64,000 bases of DNA from Ephemerocybe angulata (taxonomy: Eukaryota; Basidiomycota; Agaricomycetes; Agaricales; Psathyrellaceae), in the NCBI GenBank assembly GCA_013368325.1, contig JAACJK010000234.1, forward strand, positions 118,412-182,411. The letters run 5' to 3'. Shown here piece by piece: positions 44,416 to 55,926 of this stretch (positions are counted from its first letter, which is position 1; each line of letters begins with the position of its first letter). The position numbers and the translations under genes are program-made. Under the pieces are notes generated by a model. That model ran no database searches, was not told where the DNA came from, and saw nothing but the letters and a program-made list of their open reading frames with translations.

Positions 44416-45290
44416 GCGTCGAATTTGTGAGAGAAAAATCGTTGGCGGGACTTTCTGCCGATTGCCACTCGCCTCCGCTCCTTTGTCCAAAGTTTTTGAT
44501 ATACCGGTCACCGGTGTTGCCACTTGATAGTACTACCTCTCAATGTCAGGGGTACATGCATGGATATGCTTCAGAATTCACGATCACCTAGGTTTTCTAG
44601 TACAGACTCCCAGAAATATGCAGCAGAGAGTGGATAGTGGCAGTCCAAAGCCTTTCCTGCACGCAGATTACGATTTAGCGCCCGGGTCGGAGATTCAAAT
44701 TTGCGTCCTTTGTCTTCGACTTGGAGCGCATATGTGGTGGGTGATCCCCGGTCAGCTGAGAGAGTATCTGTGAGATATTTCCGAACAATTCATTTCCATT
44801 GAGCCAGTGCTGTTGCACAAAGCGAACACAAAGAAAAGCAATTACCCAGGTGTGCATGCAGGTGCGGGTGCCGGGTGCCTAAGTGGCCACCGATATTGGT
44901 ATGTTGCACGCCCCTGTGAAATTTATGAGTGGTATAATTGCTCGTATTCCATGCATTAATGCTATACTTATCCGTCCCTGGCATATTTTAGCTCGCCAAA
45001 ATCCTAGGGAGGCTCGGAATGTCTTTGCAAGGTGGGCTTCCAGTTGTGCTTTGTCCCCAGCACAGCCACTCAGACCACGCTTTGTACCGAGTTTGGTAAT
45101 GGGCGGTTCAGGACTTCGGAGATCGTTCTGGACTACTGTACATGTACATACTGCCTATATCTACACTTCTATCCACTTGGATGCCCTTGCGCAAGTCCGC
45201 ACCATGCTGTACCAGAGACTGAGCAAGCAGCGGCCATCCAACCCAATTTGGGACCAGGTGCGCGTTCCCGCGCTTCGTGAGACATCATTC
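44416..45290. other. Intergenic, no gene seen
   Basis: Mixed-composition DNA. Short open stretches exist on both strands but none has a recognisable motif or splice-supported extension. Confidence 0.35.
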
Positions 45291-45294
45291 GTCA

Positions 45295-46640
45295 GCTGAT
45301 GTGACCGTGACGGATCTGTGCCTGGATCGGGTTGTACCGATCGTACCCTCCCTCCCATTCGAAAGACCAGGCCCTCCTCGTCTATGATGCCCGAGTGGCC
45401 GCACTCACCGAGAACGGCGATATCTCCACGACGACGGCACGAAACCGTAAGCGCAGAACCACACCGACATACCTCGGCTCCCCACGATCGATTACTCTGC
45501 GAGAGCAGCGTCAACGACGCGCAGAACGCACCAACGACGACTTACCGCATGTCCGGCCTCCTCCCCGATGAAAGAGGCGTGCGACGACGAGCACCAATCG
45601 GCGACCGATCCTGTCGGAGGAGAGTCGTGAACACGCGAGCTCGAAGACATATGACTAGCTTACCTGGAGCACGACGATGACGATGACCGACTTGGACGAC
45701 ACCTCGAGGCCCGAGCCAAAACACCAACGACGACGAACGAGCCTCGGCCTCGACGGCTGCCAGCATGAAGCATACTGTCAAGTCCCTGTGAGCGACGCGC
45801 AGAGCACCAACACAACGACGTGGAAGACTTGCCGTATGCCCGCCAGTCATCACGCCGTCTCTTCACCACTGCGATCGGCGACGAGCACTCTTCCTGCAAG
45901 CCACCCCGGGCTGGCACGAGAGCACCAGGTCTGCCCAGTGACGAATTGCGGCGAAGACGCCTTCGACCAGCGACGGCGCGGAAACTCGGGGTCCTGGCAA
46001 ATGAAGGATAATCAAGGTCAGTCGTGTCTCTTGTACTATAGGATCGGAGTGTGCTTACCTTGGGCCAATTTTACCCAGCGCGAAGCGTCAAACCTCGGCG
46101 CAGTGTCAAAGCTCGAAATTCGTGGAGGTCAGTATCAAGGTCGGGTGAGATCGCAACGATTTACTCACAAGTTCATGTAGCCCTAGTATCACTACAACTT
46201 CGATTAGCGCGACACGCACAACAGGATACCGAAAGCATGGCTTACTTTACGAGGGCGTCGTTCAGAGGCCTCCCCGCGACCACGGAAGTTGAAGTCTTTG
46301 GACGCTGTTGAAATACATCGAGGTCAGTGCGAGGCTGCCAGGCAGTGTCACGACAACGTACTCACAGATTCACGTAGTGCAGTTCAACTATAATCACGAT
46401 CAGCACGGCGAGCGCGACAGAATAGCACGACTTATCGAATGAGGGAGGACTGGGGATCGAATGTCGAATGTATGATGGTGCTGGGGATCGCATTGAGTAA
46501 GGTCCGTTATGTTCTATGTGTACAACGAGCTCACCTTTTCATAGGCCAACACGAACTCAACTACAATCTGCGTCAGCCCGCCGTCTAACACACAGACGCA
46601 ATGCTTACTGCGAGTACAACGGCGACGAGAGCGAAGTATC
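45295..46640 (-). other. Second intron-dense locus without a clear protein
   Basis: On the minus strand at least five good introns follow one another: 46365-46305, 46168-46112, 46058-45994, 45663-45611 and 45545-45497 (49-65 nt; GTGAGT/GTAAG donors; ACTGAC, TTGAC-like branch sites in most; CAG acceptors). Another fits inside 46304-46169 (GTAAGC...GCTAATC...TTGTAG). Exons of about 23-330 nt remain. Translating across the joins I tried runs into stops in all frames. Composition resembles 22.1-23.8 kb. It may be a spliced non-coding RNA or a decayed gene. Confidence 0.35.
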
Positions 46641-46809
46641 GAGGGGTCGGTAGTATGGTCGTGTCAGTGATTCGACTAGATTGGAGGGCGAGGGCTGGGA
46701 TAGTGGGAGAGAGTGTGGTCTCTAGTCAGTAGTGTTGTCTAGAAAGCAGTGAACACCTTGATGAATGTATATATTCTTTTTGTTTTCAACGAGAGGCAAG
46801 TACGGCCCT

Positions 46810-47720
46810 TAGTTGGTGAGATGGAATTTCAGAGTGTCCAGGACATGGGGTAAAACTCCTCAAACACATCAGAAAGCGGCCACAGAAGGAGAGTGCTGAA
46901 TACACAGGTGAAATTCTAAGGCGCAGCACGGGACTGGATCTTCCAATGCGGCGGCTCAGACTGATATGGATGGAGGTCGAAATTAGGATTTTTGGAGGTC
47001 CGGAAAACGGGTTCGAGCTACCGGCATATCATAGCTCAGCGATGGAGACAGTGATGTGAGTTCAATAACGTACCGACATGGGTTTCTGCTCCCACCGCCC
47101 AGCCAGTCATGTCTTGAACTCAGGTACACCGGATTTCAGGTTTTGCCCTTTGGCTGCAATCACGCATATCTCCGGGTAAGCCTTAATTACGAATAACAAG
47201 GGGAGTGCATGGCATACTGTAGTCTGTGTGGTATTGTTGAGGTAAATTTTCTGAGCGTCCGAAGAGCGGGATAATTAGCTTGGAAGTGGGCAGAGTGTAG
47301 CTGAATATACCAGCAAAATTTCAAGGTGGGGTGTGAGGCTAGATCTCCTGGCGCACGGTGGCGCAGACTTCGGTCAATGCAGATCGCAACTGCGATTTTT
47401 GGAGGTCCCGAAAAGAGGGTCGAGCTATCACTGCATAATAGATCAGCGATGCAGACCATCGTGCCGCGTGCGAGTTCAGTAACGTACTGACATCGAATTC
47501 CACTCCCACCACCCAGTCGCATCTGAAGATCTTCTGCCACAGCTTGATGTTGTTGTTGCTGTCAAACTGGGGGCCAGGCACTGCTGGCAAGAAAACGATT
47601 AGCGAGGTCGTTGACAAAATGGGGCAAAGTACGTACTGGCTCAATGGATTTGAGATTTCTGGGTGTCCGGGAAACGGGGTGGAACATGTTTGCTGGGTGT
47701 CAGTCTCCTGGGCATGGCGC
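46810..47720. repeat. Diverged tandem repeat, about 2.5 units of 400 bp
   Basis: Blocks recur in order: TTT(C/T)(A/T)GAG(T/C)GTCC near 46825, 47247 and 47650; GATTTTTGGAGGTCC at about 46988 and 47395; AGCTCAGCGATGGAGAC versus AGATCAGCGATGCAGAC at 47034 and 47446; CTCCCACC(G/A)CCCAG at 47090 and 47503. No gene recognised within. Confidence 0.65.
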
Positions 47721-47932
47721 GGACGGCGGGTATTCGGGATATAGGTCGACCATCCGGAGAGAAGTTAGAACACTGGTGGGTAACATCAATGAGCATGTCG
47801 ATACATGCAGTTGGCCACATACTGTCAGTCCTATCAATCTCCATGCCTGGGAAAATGCGAGACAATAAGCGGACTGTACATACCGCTGACCCTGCGAAGG
47901 TTGGATGGGGCAAGGGTCCTCCGGGATCAGAA

Positions 47933-48372
47933 TCCCAGACCAGGGGTATAGGTAGGTAGGGTGTTTGGGGCAGAGCCCCAGAGAATTTTGACCTAGCCCA
48001 AAAAGAAAATTTCAGGCCTCAGAATTGAAATTTGGGATAGGTTTTGGACCTCTGAGTGTGTTTTATGAGTAGTACTTGCATTTAAACCCACAATATATGC
48101 TAAAAACATCGAAATTATGCTACATAAACTATGTGGGGGATGATTGCATGGTTTACATTGAGGCATCTGACCTACCTGAGTTGAAAAACATGATTAACTA
48201 TTCACAATGACTATTACTAGTCTGTTTTAACTTGAATCTGCATGCCGAGCTCAGGTTTGAGTTGTCAAAGCCAAATTTATGACATCATTTTATTACCAAA
48301 TTGGGGAATAAGTTCCCACGGGTAGGTAGGTTAGGGTACCTACACCACCAATTTCACCAGAGACCGGTGGGA
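47933..48372. mobile_element. Diverged hAT-type MITE, 440 bp
   Basis: Shares with the MITE at 26663 the subterminal GGTAGGTAGG, the block GGGGCAGAGCCCCAGAGAAT and the right-side ACGGGTAGGTAGG. Ends begin TCCCA on both strands. GATCAGAA (47925-47932) and GATCAGAC (48373-48380) form a 7/8 target duplication. The terminal repeats are much decayed. Non-coding. Confidence 0.72.
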
Positions 48373-48380
48373 GATCAGAC

Positions 48381-50239
48381 TTTGATGTCGTCATGACAAC
48401 AAGCCAGATCCTTGACAGCTCTCTCAGCGGTATCGGATATATCACTCTCAGCAGGGCCCTCTAATCTATCCACAGCAAGCCCACCAGGATATTTGGCCTG
48501 GATACCTCCAGATTGTCTTGCCCGGCAAAAGAGTGTTGGGGGATACCATTGCCACTCATTAGACTTAATAGCACTAGAAATTGGATATATGTGAAGCCCT
48601 GTGTGTATGAACGGTAGCTACACTACATGGAGGGGACTTTGACGTGTTGCGGAGTCACCGGAGAGGAAGCTGATGGCATGTCGTGGGCACGGTCATGTGG
48701 ACGGAAGTTGAATTCTCGGGGCAGCGCTGGACAGCGACTGTCGTTCTTCCCTTCCCCCACTTCCCCACTGCGCACTCGAATTTCAGACTTTGAAAAGGTG
48801 AGCTTTGGATTGCTTCATCGTCCTCATCGGACTCACCACCTCTCTTTAGCAGGCTCCGAACAGCATGCCGGATAGTTGGAAGTTGGGCAACGACTCTTGA
48901 GGTGAGCAATTGACATGCGCCTCCATCCTCACATTCTCACTTCTTGGTACCTCCTTAGTGGCAAGCCTTCGTAACCTGGGTGCTGGTGAGTTCATTTGAC
49001 ATTTATCTTTTCTGCCATTGTGTCTGACCTTCCTTATAGGATCCTTTCTGGTGGGTAGTCCAGCTGGCAGTGACAAGGGGTAGAGGTTATGCAGGATGTT
49101 AGGGTATGACTAGGTAGTAGGAGTAGTATATTCACATGTAGCATCACCTGTATATACCTGTATCTACATAAGACATCCCAATACACCTGTTTTTCATTTT
49201 CTACAGACTTCTATGTGACTGCAAAGTGAGCCTGAATACCAGAAATCAAAAATGCCCAAAAATCCGGTCAAAATGCCCCCCTACCCAAGATACCTTGAGA
49301 GCCCTCCTCAGATATCTCCCAGATGTCACGTCAGGATATCCGCTAACAGGGTGCCAGCAGAGACCGACTAACCGCTTTCTCTCTCACCTGGGGATCTCTC
49401 GCCGGTGTCCCACATAAGTCAGTACAGTGGTCGAAGATGGGCGGCTCTGACTGACTGTACCTGCAGCCTGCAGGTCGAGATGTTGTGGACACCTGATTTC
49501 AGTCAGTCCTAGCCCGTTCGTAATGGATAGCGCAAGGCTTACATCATTGCAATAAGGAAATATGACACTTTGCAAAGGCTTTGAATCAGATTCCGGGTGG
49601 GGCAAACAGCAAAGGGCCGGTGACTAACCAACGTGGACTATTGAGGTGGCTAGAGAGTATCAGTATGATGTCGTTTGTTGTGCCCTGGACTCTGGATAAA
49701 TGCAACACTTAGTTTAGGGATAGAACTTGCGACAACTTAGAAATATGTGGCATAGAGAGTCTCTGGGACTTGCTTGGGAGGGCCAGGCAAGACCTGCAAG
49801 TGCCATGGTCTCTGAGTAGTGAACTGGCTCGGTTTGATGCAGCAATGATAGAGGGAGAGGTAGGGCAGAAGACTTATGCAGAAGGGGGATGAGAGTCAAC
49901 AACAAACCCATGGAGTCTGGACTGGGAGAATAAATTACCAATTCCAAAGTCAGCTCATGGCGGAGTGCATCGAGATTCGTCCGAGTACGGATGTTTTTTA
50001 AAATTATATTTTTGACTCGGGACTTGGCTGTATGTACATGCAGGGTCAATCACTGATTAATGAGGGTTGTGGGCAAGACTCCTCGCCCTCTCAATGTCAT
50101 TTGCCTCTGCTCTCAGCTTGCAATACACCATATTTGCAGCCTAGTTGTTACTGGAGAACCTAGGTAAGAAATATGAGAGACTATTTGGTGAGGGAGGAGG
50201 GATAGATCCAAACCGGGAGCCGAGCCCAGCAGCAAGCAC
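48381..50239. other. Gene-poor stretch
   Basis: No coding region, RNA gene or repeat family member that I can support over about 1.9 kb. Short open stretches lack ATG context or motifs. Confidence 0.4.
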
Positions 50240-50470
50240 ACTCAGGGGGATGCAGAATTGAAAGTACACCTTTGCTACAAGCATGTCAGGACACTCCTGG
50301 ATCCTACTAAGAGCCCTATTTTCTCCAAGTGCCAGTTGGGGAGAATATGGCTCTTAGGAATCCATGAGGGGAAGGGACAGACTCACCGGAGCTAGCATGA
50401 CATCCAGAATGACTGGTTATCAGGAGGAGAAGGGAAATACCTGCTGGTCCGTGCGCCGACCACGACACAT
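50240..50470. repeat. Dispersed repeat, copy 2, with hairpin (50307-50357)
   Basis: Second copy of the 19510-19725 repeat. The 51-nt inverted repeat is kept at the same length. Relative to copy 1 the inner arm has one C-to-T and one A-to-G change, each turning a Watson-Crick pair into a G-U pair, so the fold survives as RNA. Flanking similarity includes GGAATCCATGAGGGGA and GACTCACCGGAGCTAG. Confidence 0.75.
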
Positions 50471-50509
50471 GTTAGAAGGCAATGCTCATGTTACCTTCAT
50501 CATCATTTG

Positions 50510-50705
50510 ATACATAGCTTTTCGACACTTCTTTCACTTCATCATTCTATCTGTCATTCTTTTATCATTCTATTCTATCAATCATTCCATCTATCATTCT
50601 ATTGATGGTTGTCACTTTATTGTTCTATAGATAGATCGATCATTGTTCTCTGACTCTATTGTTCCATAAATATATTGATCATTGTTCTCATACAGTATAT
50701 AGTCC
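50510..50705. repeat. Low-complexity ATC/TTC-rich tract
   Basis: Repeated TCATTCTATC, ATTGTTC and TATTGATCATTG words at short spacing. Looks like a degenerate microsatellite. Confidence 0.55.
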
Positions 50706-52192
50706 ACACTGTGAGCGGTGACACGACCGTAGTTCAAAAATGGAGTTTTTGTACGTAAAAGGCGTAAACCTGTGCGAAAGTGCTGGTGGGATCGCTAGTA
50801 CTAGATCCCTCAACCTATGATATAGGTGAAGGACCCTGCAAGCCTCTACTTTCCTTTACCCACCAGTACGAAGAGCTATGAGACAGTACAGACCCGAGAA
50901 CGGGGCAGCGAGCGTGCGGTGCAGTTAAGCGCCCGCGCAAGCACCTAGCTCTCGTACCATTCTTCTGGTGCAATGCCTAGCAAACCTGGTCTAATTCTGC
51001 TGGCCTACGTACAGAGATATCCTACCTATGCTACGTTCTCGGCATTTGCGGCGTAACACTGTGGTTTGTCGTCGCCTCTGTCTCCCCTTATCCTTCCATT
51101 GTCGTGACCCTCGATCTAGCCCTGCGGTTGCATGGGCACATTGCGATCACTTCTGATCATCGGAAGATAGAACTCTCCGAGGTTCCGGTCCACTTTGGGG
51201 TCACCCAATAGTGCTGTTCCCTTGTGAAAAGGCGTGTACCACGCAGCCGGAGGGAATCATGTCACCCTGGAAGAACAAGCCTGCTGTCAGTATGACTGCC
51301 TCAAGAACTTCGCATTCTCGAGGACAGTAATCGAGGCATCTCGGCAGAAGGCCGATCTCGAACAATAATAGCAAGTACCATGTGGAAGTGAACTTCCTCT
51401 GCCAGGTTGGACAGTTCCAATGTGGAGTGGGCGTTAAGTCCGTGATTCTGGCTGCATCGGCCCACTGGTAACCCGTTCGGCAAGGCTTGAGAAGCCCTTG
51501 GCAAAATAGTCACCAGGACGCGTGGTGTACGCACACCCCACAGAAGGCCGTTGGGCGCTATATGCACTCTGTATCATATAGTCTGTGATCTAGTAAATGT
51601 AACATTAGCTTATGGTACTCTGAATTTACGACTCACCTTCGTCTGGACTCTCCTCCTATCGACTTTGTCTATCCCTGCTCTCGTGAGCATCGTCACGATC
51701 GAGCTACCTGCTGACCTCTCCCACCAGCGCCTAACCATCCTCCGTTCAATCGAGGACTCACCTGTGTTCTACGGTCTTCGCATACCTCACCGTCGAGGTC
51801 CAAGCCATCCGTTCCTGTTTTGGGGCCTTAGTCAGCCCGCCATCAGCTGCAGCCCACAGCCACTCAGCGCTTGTGACGGCGCTTAAGTCTGGGTGCCCTC
51901 AGAAGTCGTTTCCTGGGCTCAACTCATAGCCGATAAAATCCAAATAAATTCCATAAAGTCGGAATTTATTCTTGGTTCGTGAAAGTACTCTTTGTTTGAG
52001 CTCGCGAGTATCCGTTTGCATTAGAAACCGTGTTTATAGTCTATCAGAGGTACTAGAGTGTCTCTAGTTCTGAATACATAAGACTATTATTCTATCTGCG
52101 TGTGTGTAAGGCTACTCTAAGTCAGGGGAGTCGACTACTACAACGTAATCGACATCTAGGATGAGAGAGGCAAGGCATAACGCAGCCCTGTA
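50706..52192. other. No supported gene; possible LTR remnant at its right side
   Basis: Nothing coding recognised. At 51943-51970 a 10-bp inverted repeat (AATAAATTCC / GGAATTTATT) occurs. The AT-rich 51.9-52.15 kb part precedes the decayed Copia fragment and could be its leader or LTR, but no second copy is in the window. Confidence 0.3.
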
Positions 52193-53002
52193 ATTCTCAG
52201 TCTCCCACCTGTTCACGTGGACTCCACGTAGACTGCCTAGAGTCCACTGGTAGACCAGTGGACTTTGGGTATTTTATGGACTCTGACCAGTGGACTCCTT
52301 GTGGAGTCCACATAGAGTCCATACCCCTCCACAATCAGCCCACCCCCCTCCACAGCCAGTCCATATCAGACTTAGAGTTTATATCTATTCCCAAGCCAGT
52401 GGAGTCCACGTGGAGTCCATGTGAACTCTTATAATCTCTACTTTTGACAGAAAGAAAATAAATGGCATGCCCCAGGATTAAACCTGAGAGCTTGGGAATA
52501 GCTATTACTAAGCTTTTGGTGTGAGTGCTAGCCACTAGGCTATTTGGTCTTATATATTTTATCTTGTAATTAGCCTATACCCTATACCATATCCTATTTT
52601 TAGATTGCAAAGTCGATGCTTGGAAATCATTTTGCTGATTGTGAGACTAGTTTTTAACCAATTGCTTAGGTATTTTATAGCATCAACACTACAAAACAAT
52701 GACAACAGTATTATATAATAAAAATGATGGGACCAAAAATCGTCATTAGTGGCAGTTCAGCAGTAGTCTACAAGCAGTCCAGTGGTTTGAGTCCAGTAGT
52801 GGTCCACATGAGTTCAGTGGCTTCAGTCCACAATCAGAGTCCACATGGACTCCACAGACTTTGGCAGAGAACGTGGACTGCCTGTGGACTGTTCGTGGAC
52901 TGATTTTGGCAGAGGGCCTGCTAAAATTTGGCTTCCAGTCTACTGGTATACCACTGGATTCTTTGTGGAGTCCACGCAAACAGGTGGGGGAGTGTGAAGT
53001 AC
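52193..53002. mobile_element. Non-autonomous KDZ-like MITE, about 810 bp
   Basis: Right end (reverse strand) reads GTACTTCACACTCCCCCACC, matching the KDZ-2 terminus ACTTCACACTCCCCCA. The left end is decayed but shares CTCC(C)CACCTGTT-x2-CGTGGACTCC. Between lie many GGACTCCAC and AGTCCAC motifs, as in KDZ-2 subterminal arrays, and one tRNA-like unit. No protein gene. It sits at the 5' side of a decayed Copia fragment. Confidence 0.75.
52465..52550 (-). ncRNA. tRNA-like Pol III unit inside the MITE
   Basis: Minus strand: A box TAGCCTAGTGGC (52542-52531) and B box AGGTTTAATCCT (52485-52474) with an enlarged anticodon region between, then a T-rich tail. Stems pair poorly, so a tRNA-derived sequence rather than a tRNA. 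The same kind of unit occurs in KDZ-2. Confidence 0.5.
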
Positions 53003-53029
53003 TCGGAATTTCCATGAATGACCTCCCTG

Positions 53030-54115
53030 CCATCTGGGAAGCTCTCTTGAGTCCTGGCAACCTACGAGTCCAAGACCTCTGGATCTCGTGCTACCATCCT
53101 CCAGGAGCTTGTCAGCCTCCACAAGGGAGATACCAGCCATGAGGAAGAAGGCTATGCTGACTTCGGATCATGCGCTCTTGCCCTTGGAGCTCGCCTCGCA
53201 AACCTGCTCCCGTCTCCACCTGTCTATACCGCATCATCCTATGTCCAAGCCACAAACTCCTACATGGCTTCAACATACACCGACAGATACAGCACGGCCA
53301 AGCTCACTGAGGACCTAGCTCTCAGCATGATTGCCATTGGCCTCATTGGCAAGGACAACAAGATGCTTCGACACACTCTCAACCACCTCGACGAGAGCAC
53401 CATAAATGCCTCGGAGATCCTCAAACATCTCCAAAAGTCTGATGTTCTCAAGCAGAACACTGCCAATGCTGAGGCATCTGCCCTTCGCACCTCTGGGAAC
53501 ACCAGTGAGACGCCGAAGTACAAGTGCAAGATCCACAGTGCGCAGAACTCCCATGGGTCTGAAGACTGCTACCAGCTCAAGAAGAGGGCAAACAAGAAGG
53601 TGCTGAAGGCTCAGGAAGCCAACACTGCCTCTTCCTCATCCACCTCTGCTCCTGACAACAACCAGAAAGCCATGCTTGCTTAAGTCGCCCACATCGCAAG
53701 TCCCCTCATTCGTCGCTCTGTCCGTACGCCCCCTGATACCTCCTGGAACCCAGACTCAGGTGCAACCTCACATATGACACTGCACCATAACTAGATCCGG
53801 AACATGGTTCTGGTGAAGGTTCTCATCTCACTCGCCAACTACAAGGTGGTCTGGGCTACAGGGCAGGGACAAGTGTGGTATACGCCAGTCATACACGGAA
53901 AGGCTGGAGAGACTTTGATATTCGACAATGTACTATATGTTCCTACACTACGCAACAATCTCTTCTCTATCCTCTATGTTGTTAAGAAGAAGAAGATGCG
54001 AGTTGTCATCAAAGGCAACTCCCTCGAATTCTTGAAAAATGGCAAGCTTCTACTCACAGCTACCATTCGTGGATGCACAGGATCCTTAGATGGGTCCATG
54101 GGTCCACCCTCACGT
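53030..54115 (+). pseudogene. Decayed Copia Gag-protease fragment
   Basis: A Gag piece (ATYESKTSGSRATILQELVS; MIAIGLIGKDNKMLRHTLNH; YKCKIHSAQNSHGSEDCYQL, a zinc-knuckle-like region) is followed by a protease start with PDSGATSHMTLHH and FDNVLYVPTLRNNLFSI. A stop codon at about 53791 interrupts the protease, and the frame slips near 53055. Downstream domains are missing because the Gypsy element is inserted at 54116. Unrelated in sequence to the intact Copia at 38-44 kb. Confidence 0.85.
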
Positions 54116-55502
54116 TGATGTGCAGCTACGGGGCTAAGAGCCAAACACGCCTCTAACCAAAACAACAAACACAACACACAACACACACACAACCACACTA
54201 GGGTAGCTGAGGGGCAACTCGCTCAAGGTAGAGCGGGCAAAGTAATGTATTGGACTAGAGGACTAGGTCGACTCTAAGGTACTCGCAACTAGCAAGTTTG
54301 AAGGGGAGTTCTAGACTCGACCGCGCTTCGGGGTGATATAGGTTCTCGATGAGAGGGTGGGGTCTCGGGAGGACGAGGTCGCTACCACGAGAGGGCTTTC
54401 ACTAGGCTCGAGAGCTTCGCAAAAGGAACAGAAAACTTAAAGACAATTGGCACGACGACCAGACAGACAGACAGACAGACAGATAGCGCGACGGCTAGAC
54501 TTTAGACTTTGACTTAGAGACTTGAAAGATGAAAACTGGGGGGTAACTGATTTTCTCTAAACTACTCGCGAGACTTAAGTACATGCCGAATATTTACAAA
54601 CAAGCTCGAAGACAAACAGATGAAAAACACATGCGATCGCGATACATTCCGAAACAGTCCAAGTGAAACATAGAGATAGGAGGGAAGACCTCTCGAGGTT
54701 GAACTCAAGGCCAATTAGCGCCCGGGTAAATATCCAAGACTGTGCCGTTGCCACCAACCGACTTCTTCGTACACGCCGCGCCACCCGTCTCGTGTGGGAC
54801 GACCTATTCTTATCTCTGATTGTGGTTCCCCTCTGATAGAGTGGAGCCGCGGATGATCTATCCGATATCCGGGCAAGGGAATCATGGGGCGCTTAAGTTG
54901 TGCCGGTTCCGCTTCCCCTGTGTTACACGCGGGTGCCTGTACTGAGTTTTCCCCTCAGCCGATGGCGATCCCAGAACTTTCCCGAGACGTGGTTTGATTG
55001 CGAACATCTCGAGGTGTGATCGACCTCTCGACGTGCCACCTCTCGTGAAGATCAAGTCGCGCGGGAGCTATACTCCGGCGCTTATCAGGGGCTCGGGTGC
55101 AATCCCTCTCGACTACTGATGTCACGGTGATCTCTCGACTCTGGGTGTGGCGAGAGTGTTCTCGCGAGATACGAAGGGATGGGTAGGGGGCTTCCCATTG
55201 ATACGCGCTACTCTGCCTATGTCCGTTACTTGCCAAGTCGATCCCATAGTTGTCCCGCGCGTGTCTCCTCAAAGTAGCAAGTGTCTCGCGAAGGTATGTC
55301 TTACCCGCTTGAGGCTACTCGTCACTTCTCGTAGTCCCGCGCGTAGGTCAGAGAGGCTAAGTCAGCAGCTCTGGGCTCGGCTCTGACTCTCGTTCCCCTT
55401 TACGTTGGTGCAGGTCTTTTGATAGATGATATGCAGTGGGAATCGCGTATTTATTAAGGTAAATCGCGATTTTTAGTGGGTAGACGCGCTGAAGGCGCAT
55501 CA
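54116..55502 (-). repeat. Gypsy 3' LTR, 1387 bp
   Basis: On the minus strand it begins TGATGCGCC immediately after the polypurine tract GGGGGGAGA and ends GCACATCA, giving TG...CA termini. Its left border cuts the Copia fragment. It contains an ACAGACAG microsatellite (54470-54485) and several CTCGCGAG palindromes. The partner LTR is outside the window, so the borders rest on the polypurine tract, the TG/CA ends and the interrupted host frame. Confidence 0.75.
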
Positions 55503-55511
55503 TCTCCCCCC
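55503..55511 (-). other. Polypurine tract next to 3' LTR
   Basis: GGGGGGAGA on the minus strand, directly at the LTR border and preceded by AGTT. Primes plus-strand DNA synthesis in LTR elements. The same AGTTGGGGGGAGA word recurs near 60325-60333, after the Pol stop. Confidence 0.7.
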
Positions 55512-55926
55512 AACTGAAATCTAGACTGTCCTCAGTCCTTTTGATACCGCTACCCAACTTCGTTCTTGTCCTCTCGCGAGTTCACCGACCTGTCTGCCTC
55601 GCCTCAGTCCTTTGCCGTGAGGTCCCCGGTTCATTCTGATCCCGAGACGTCCTAACAACCCTGTACCCTCGACTCTATTGATTCTAAGTTTTTCCCGGTG
55701 CTTGCAGGATTAGCCCGCGTCACATCCTTCTCGCGTAGTTCTCAACATGTCATGTCATTCGAAGCGCGTTCTGAATGTTCTCCCAGGATTCTTCTGCGTT
55801 ATCCGTTCCCGGGCTCATGTCACAAATGTCACATTTGTCTTCACATATAGCCCGGCCTTCTTGGGGACTTTCTGACTCGCGTTCCGCCTCTCTTCGTACT
55901 CTCTTCTCTCTTCTCTCTCTATATAG

